Part shown: positions 59,816-64,000 of the stretch, in pieces
Numbering within the stretch: the stretch's first letter is position 1
How the letters are laid out: every line of letters starts with the position of its first letter
NCBI GenBank assembly: GCA_026182355.1
Contig: JAPFBL010001928.1
Location: forward strand, 4,067,501-4,131,500
DNA from: Hermatobates lingyangjiaoensis
Taxonomy: Eukaryota; Arthropoda; Insecta; Hemiptera; Hermatobatidae
Length of the DNA stretch: 64,000 nt
Direction: 5' to 3'
Program-made: the position numbers and the translations under genes
Notes under the pieces: model-generated
Database searches by the model: none
What the model was told of the DNA's origin: nothing
The model's input: the letters and a program-made list of their open reading frames with translations, nothing else

Positions 59816-60022
59816 GATTTCACATAAGCACGTGAAATAAGAATCAATGATCAAACCTCAATAAGAAATGGGAAAACAAGACTAAGATCTTTCAACTGAA
59901 ACAAGCGGTCTTCGTCAGAGTCAAAAACCCAAATATTTTGGGTCAAAACCTTCAGTTGGGTTTTTGACTCTGACGAAGAGCGCTTGTTACGGTTGAAAGA
60001 TCTTAGTCTTGTTTTCCCATTA
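59816..60022. mobile_element. Foldback PLE tail, family J
   Basis: A minus copy (TTTCACATAAGCACGTGAAA ... GTCAAAAACCCAA) and a plus copy (TTGGGTTTTTGACTCTGACG ... GTTTTCCCAT) meet around ATATTTTGGGTCAAAACC. The plus copy has AGAGCGC where others have AGACCGC, which breaks one stem pair. The plus outer end is missing. Confidence 0.75.
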
Positions 60023-61365
60023 ATAAATGTAGAAATATTTGAAAATTGAAAGTCTTAAACATATAGCTTTTATTTTCAATAATTTTGGCAACAGAATCTC
60101 TTCAGGAGAATCGAAGTCCTTGAAATTAATGTAGTGTTATATTTATTGATTAATATGTTGTAAATTCAAGGAGTGCAAAAGTGGGACTAGTACAAGTAAG
60201 GTAAGTGGAAGCGTCATATAAACGGACAAGTATATATATTCTTTAGAGTAGACAATTTAAAGAAACAGTTTAGTTATTTTTTATGAAATTATTTATTCTT
60301 TCTTATAAACTATTCTTTAGTATTTATAAGAAGCATTGGAAGAGCTAGAGTTGGCTGAAATAACTGAAGAGGACTGTCCTGTGATTTGTGTTTGAAGTAA
60401 TCGTTGAGGCAGTAGACATGAAACAACAGTTTCTTTGGGATTGTGTTGTATGCATGCTGGCCACATGAACCAGGAGTGTCAGCCAAAGCGAGTGCAAGTG
60501 TCAGGTGTCACCACTCATGTCTTTGATATGTCTTCTTTACCTTACCTTTCTGTTTATAAAACACTCAAGGTTGTTTACGAGTAGCTTTACCAAGCAATAA
60601 GCTAAGTTAGCTTAAACATTATTTTATTATAAGGAGTATTATATTAAACAGCATTTATGAATTTAACAGTTATTTAAATGTAACAACTGTCTTTTAAATA
60701 TAATAGTAAATAATTGAACCTTGGTAAAGGAAAATGAGCATTAAAAAAAGTATTAAAGTCAAAAAGCACAATTCTTTAGAAAAGAAAAGAAGAAAATATA
60801 AGCCTTTTGGTAAATGGCGATGAACCATTTACAGAATGCATGATGCGTTTGACATTAGGCTGTATTTGTAATATTCTGTGGCTGAACAGTGTTACCAGCC
60901 GACAGCAGGGCAAGTTGACTTCAAATCTCTGTAAAGTGCAATTGATAGCACGCATTTTTTATGTTTTTTTATGACAAATAATCATTTTTACCTTATGAAT
61001 CATAGTTATAATTGTTATATGTTTTTTTATATATTAATAATAATTAGTAATAGTAAGTTTAGTAAGAAAAATATGTAGTCGTCTTATCTCGTATCGGCCT
61101 GTTTTCGGACTCATACCTAGAGCCAGGTTATACATTATCAATAACCAGCTCGTACATTATTAAGAGCTGGCACGAACATGATATCTAGAGCCAGCGCATT
61201 CATTATCTAGAATACTGGTATGAAAAACACGTACGAGGCAAGACGGTGTATGTTTCTAACAATATGACTATTAACCTGTGGTAAAAACAATTTGCTATAT
61301 TTGACTGTAGGGCTAATTTAGAGTATCCTCCTTTGGTTTGTTAGTAATACTGGCGTTGTTTGCAG

Positions 61366-61537
61366 GACGGAGAAATCAACTTGGAGAACGTGACGCACGA
61401 AGAGGCGGTGGCGACCCTGAAGGCGACGCAAGAGCGCGTCGTGCTGCTGGTGGGCAAGACGGAGCCCTCGACGTACCTGCTGGCGACGCAGCCGGCGGCC
61501 GGGGGTCTGCGCGACTACTCCACCAGTCCACAGCCTT
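61366..61537 (+). CDS. dlg1: Discs-large exon encoding second part of PDZ2
   Basis: The acceptor is GTTGTTTGCAG at 61365, phase 0, continuing from KNTL at 34570. Translation gives DGEINLENVTHEEAVATLKA and VVLLVGKTE. The alpha-B histidine is residue 11, and NLENVTHE.AVATLK is characteristic of arthropod Dlg PDZ2. The tail PSTYLLATQPAAGGLRDYST starts the variable PDZ2-PDZ3 linker. The 3' end is uncertain: CCTT|GTCAGT gives a donor after 61537, phase 1. The frame would otherwise run to a TAG at 61552-61554, so failure to use the donor would give a protein ending soon after PDZ2. It is very GC-rich compared with flanking introns. Confidence 0.92.
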
Positions 61538-64000
61538 GTCAGTGTCCTAGCTAACAAACTGTCTCTCACCCTGTGCCCTCCTTGTACACTTTTCAAACAT
61601 ATTCCTTCAAATCTATGCATCTCTGTATAAAACTGTTTCCTTTAACAATTTTGATTTTAATGTCTGAATTATTTTACAAAATATGAAGACAAAGGCTTGA
61701 ACAATTCTCGTAGCAAACCTCAACTATTTTTAGCTACCAGCTGTCACAGAGTATGAAAAACCTTAACCGAGATATTTCCTAGCTCCCTCTTGCTTAGTTG
61801 AATCATAGAAGGTTGGTAACATTGAAGCTCACATAATTTTATTTTTATTACGTAATACAAGTTGATTTATGAATTGCTTGATAAAGTGAAGTCGTTTATG
61901 ATGTGACAGTAGTAGCATAAGGCATCATAAACATACTTACTAGTTCAACATTTTGGAGTTGTGTCCAGTCCTGGTACGATGGTGTTCACTTTGCGCCTTT
62001 ATGAAGTAGAAAGAGACTTTTAAGTGGGTATATCTCTGAAAGTAGGAAGTCAGTAGACTAGTTGATACGTCTTATAACACAAAAGAATAAATAATTAATA
62101 ATAGGACACAATGAAAGTGGAAGTGTTTACAGCGAGAATTCTCTAACGGTGGGTCACTTTGAGGAAGTTCACGGGATGAAGCGTGTTTCCCTCTCTGTAA
62201 TTCATTTATAAATTAGAGGGAGCCAGTTAATTATCACACTTCAATCTTCGCTCTTTCTTTTCAAGTTTTCATTTGGTATAGCATTTCATAAGTTCAGGCC
62301 TTTAGTTTCCTTGTTCAATGTTATTTGATATTGTAAGCAACATGTAGGATCACCTTTACACTCCAATATAGATCACATCAGTTTTAACGTAATAACTTTT
62401 TCATTCATATCTTCCAATTGGCAAGGGTTGGTCAATAAAATTGTATTCATAATTTAAAAAATCACTTTTGAGTTATTCGAAAGAGGTGTGTTTGAAACAA
62501 CTTCTGTTCATGTTTGGACACGAAGATAAAACAATTTGACTCTTTAATTGGCTTCATTTGAGAACATTGGAATGACACAACTCACCTCCTAATTGGCCAA
62601 TCTTGTAATTTTATCTTAACTAATGCCACTCTGACAGTCATTTGCTTATTTATTTTAATTGACAAATTATAAACGCATTATCTTTACTTTAGAACTACAT
62701 GTTAGAAAATATTTCTTGCAACTTCTCTCAAAGAAATTTAAACTTATAAACATTGTTTTACTATTTGTGAAAAGAAGATTTTTATTGTTTGAATCGTTCT
62801 GAACACTTGGAATAATGCAAAGTCTTGAAAGGTGCTTTGTAAGGTAGGTTAGCGCTGCTTGATGATTTGTCAATCACTGGATTGATTGATTTATCAATCA
62901 GTGATCAGTAATCACAGATTTGACGAAGAATCAAATAAACAGCTTTCAAACTTTTGTGGAGAGAAGGCATTTTAGGATTTGTTACTACTGCAGACAACTG
63001 AATAGGAAATAACTAACAGCTACTTGTTTATTTGTAAAGCAAATTTTTTTTCGAAATAATCTGTAAAAAATAGACTTCAACTTTTTGTAGACTTTCTTTC
63101 TAATTTTTTGTCAAACTTAAATGTGAAATGAGTTATAGCATTGATATATTATCACAGTATGAGCACGTTATGACTCGTAATATGTGTCTCTACTGACTGG
63201 TAAAAACGTCTGTTATCAATCGTCTGTCAGTTTTACCTGTTAAAATTCAAAATTTGTAAAATGAAATTCCTTTTTTTTTTGTTATTTTCTCTCATATTTA
63301 TCTAATTTAAAATTAACTTGTCTTTCAATGAATAATTGTCATTATTATTCTTTTCAAGATTTGTCATGTTCGTCTCTTATTTCATTTTATCCTAACTTTA
63401 CAAACAACAAACACAATAAATGTGAAAATTAATTGGTAACACTGCCTGATAAATGAAATGACAACGTAGTAGAAATTATTAAGTTCTCAGTGTGAATGTG
63501 TAGATTCGATGTCTAGGCTGTAGGCCTTCCATTTTCAATACTGCATTTACGGCAAGTGTTTTTGATTAGTTGTTTCTCACCCATGTTTATGTTTGAGCGA
63601 GTCACATTGCTGCTGGACATAGGAGTCGTTGGCAGTAAGCTAGTCGCATGACATTCTTATGGGGTACACGGTGAATGCTGTAAATTGAGTAAAAGTATAT
63701 GTTAGAAAGCAGTAAAGTCACTTGGCACTGGGCGAGTGTGGCAGCGACTAAAGTTGTGAGCGCGTACCTTCCCTCTCCATCTGGCACAAACTACTCTTCA
63801 TGCCACAGTCGCATCCACTCTTTTAACACATCTGCTTTCTCAAACGTCAACTGTAACATTGTTTATGTTATTAAAATGAAAACAAATATGTGACAATGAT
63901 AAACCATAATAACTCCAATAGCATCACATTTACCGGACTGTTTTCACAACATGTTCCTCTGATTTAATCTACTTCATATTGCCAGTTAGTTCTAGTCAAT
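61538..64000 (+). other. dlg1: Start of the next Dlg intron
   Basis: If the donor at 61538 is right, the rest of the window is intron. It is AT-rich with homopolymer runs. I saw no SINE, PLE tail or exon in it. The short open frames near 63600-63890 show no recognisable domain. Confidence 0.6.

Larger units (their letters stand above)
34571..61365 (+). other. dlg1: Dlg intron splitting the PDZ2 coding sequence (26.8 kb)
   Basis: It opens with GTGAGT and closes with GTTGTTTGCAG. No exon was found inside. The stretches 35255-37780, 39145-41690, 42075-43700, 43750-45860, 46080-47205, 51240-52550, 53045-54635, 57535-58250 and 60030-61360 hold nothing I can name beyond AT-rich sequence and short simple repeats. 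The open frame at 37047-37421 (124 codons) has no recognisable domain. Confidence 0.9.

Overview
This window is intronic sequence of an animal gene, almost certainly an arthropod and probably a decapod crustacean. Three short GC-rich coding exons lie in about 63 kb of AT-rich, repeat-laden introns. All are on the + strand and join in phase. They encode PDZ1 (7489-7764) and PDZ2 (34325-34570 joined to 61366-about 61537) of a Discs-large (Dlg, MAGUK) scaffold protein. The arthropod reading rests on Dlg residues closest to the arthropod form, a SINE ending in the arthropod telomere-type pentamer AACCT, very dense microsatellites, and many Penelope-like elements (PLEs). The decapod assignment is inference.

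Layout. 1-7488 is the end of an upstream intron: a tRNA-derived SINE, a 121-bp minisatellite, two foldback PLE tails and a 1.4-kb unclassified repeat. 7489-7764 is the PDZ1 exon. 7765-34324 is a 26.6-kb intron with many PLE tails, two PLE GIY-YIG coding remnants, two more SINEs and large microsatellites. 34325-34570 is the first PDZ2 exon. 34571-61365 is a 26.8-kb intron with two hAT-type MITEs that keep 8-bp target duplications, a perfect 2 x 426 bp palindrome, many more PLE foldbacks and a 25-bp minisatellite open in several frames on both strands. 61366-61537 is the second PDZ2 exon. 61538-64000 is further intron with no recognisable repeat. The guanylate kinase, SH3 and PDZ3 parts of the gene lie outside the window.

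The most interesting content is the PLE population. At least ten different PLE tail families are present, mostly as inverted pairs with the two 3' ends facing outward, and mostly abutting (TA)n tracts. Nearly all families carry the same short design: CTGANGA plus one base, a hairpin whose sequence differs between families but stays paired, then GAAA. In several families this is followed by two bases, T, one of A/C/T, and a stretch complementary to the bases just before CTGA. That is the layout of a type I hammerhead ribozyme with a minimal helix III, with one extra nucleotide before helix II. Hammerhead motifs are known in PLEs; this variant and its spread over so many families in two introns deserve testing.

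Limits: everything was read by eye. Repeat boundaries are approximate unless a target-site duplication is given. No alignments, folding or database searches were run.
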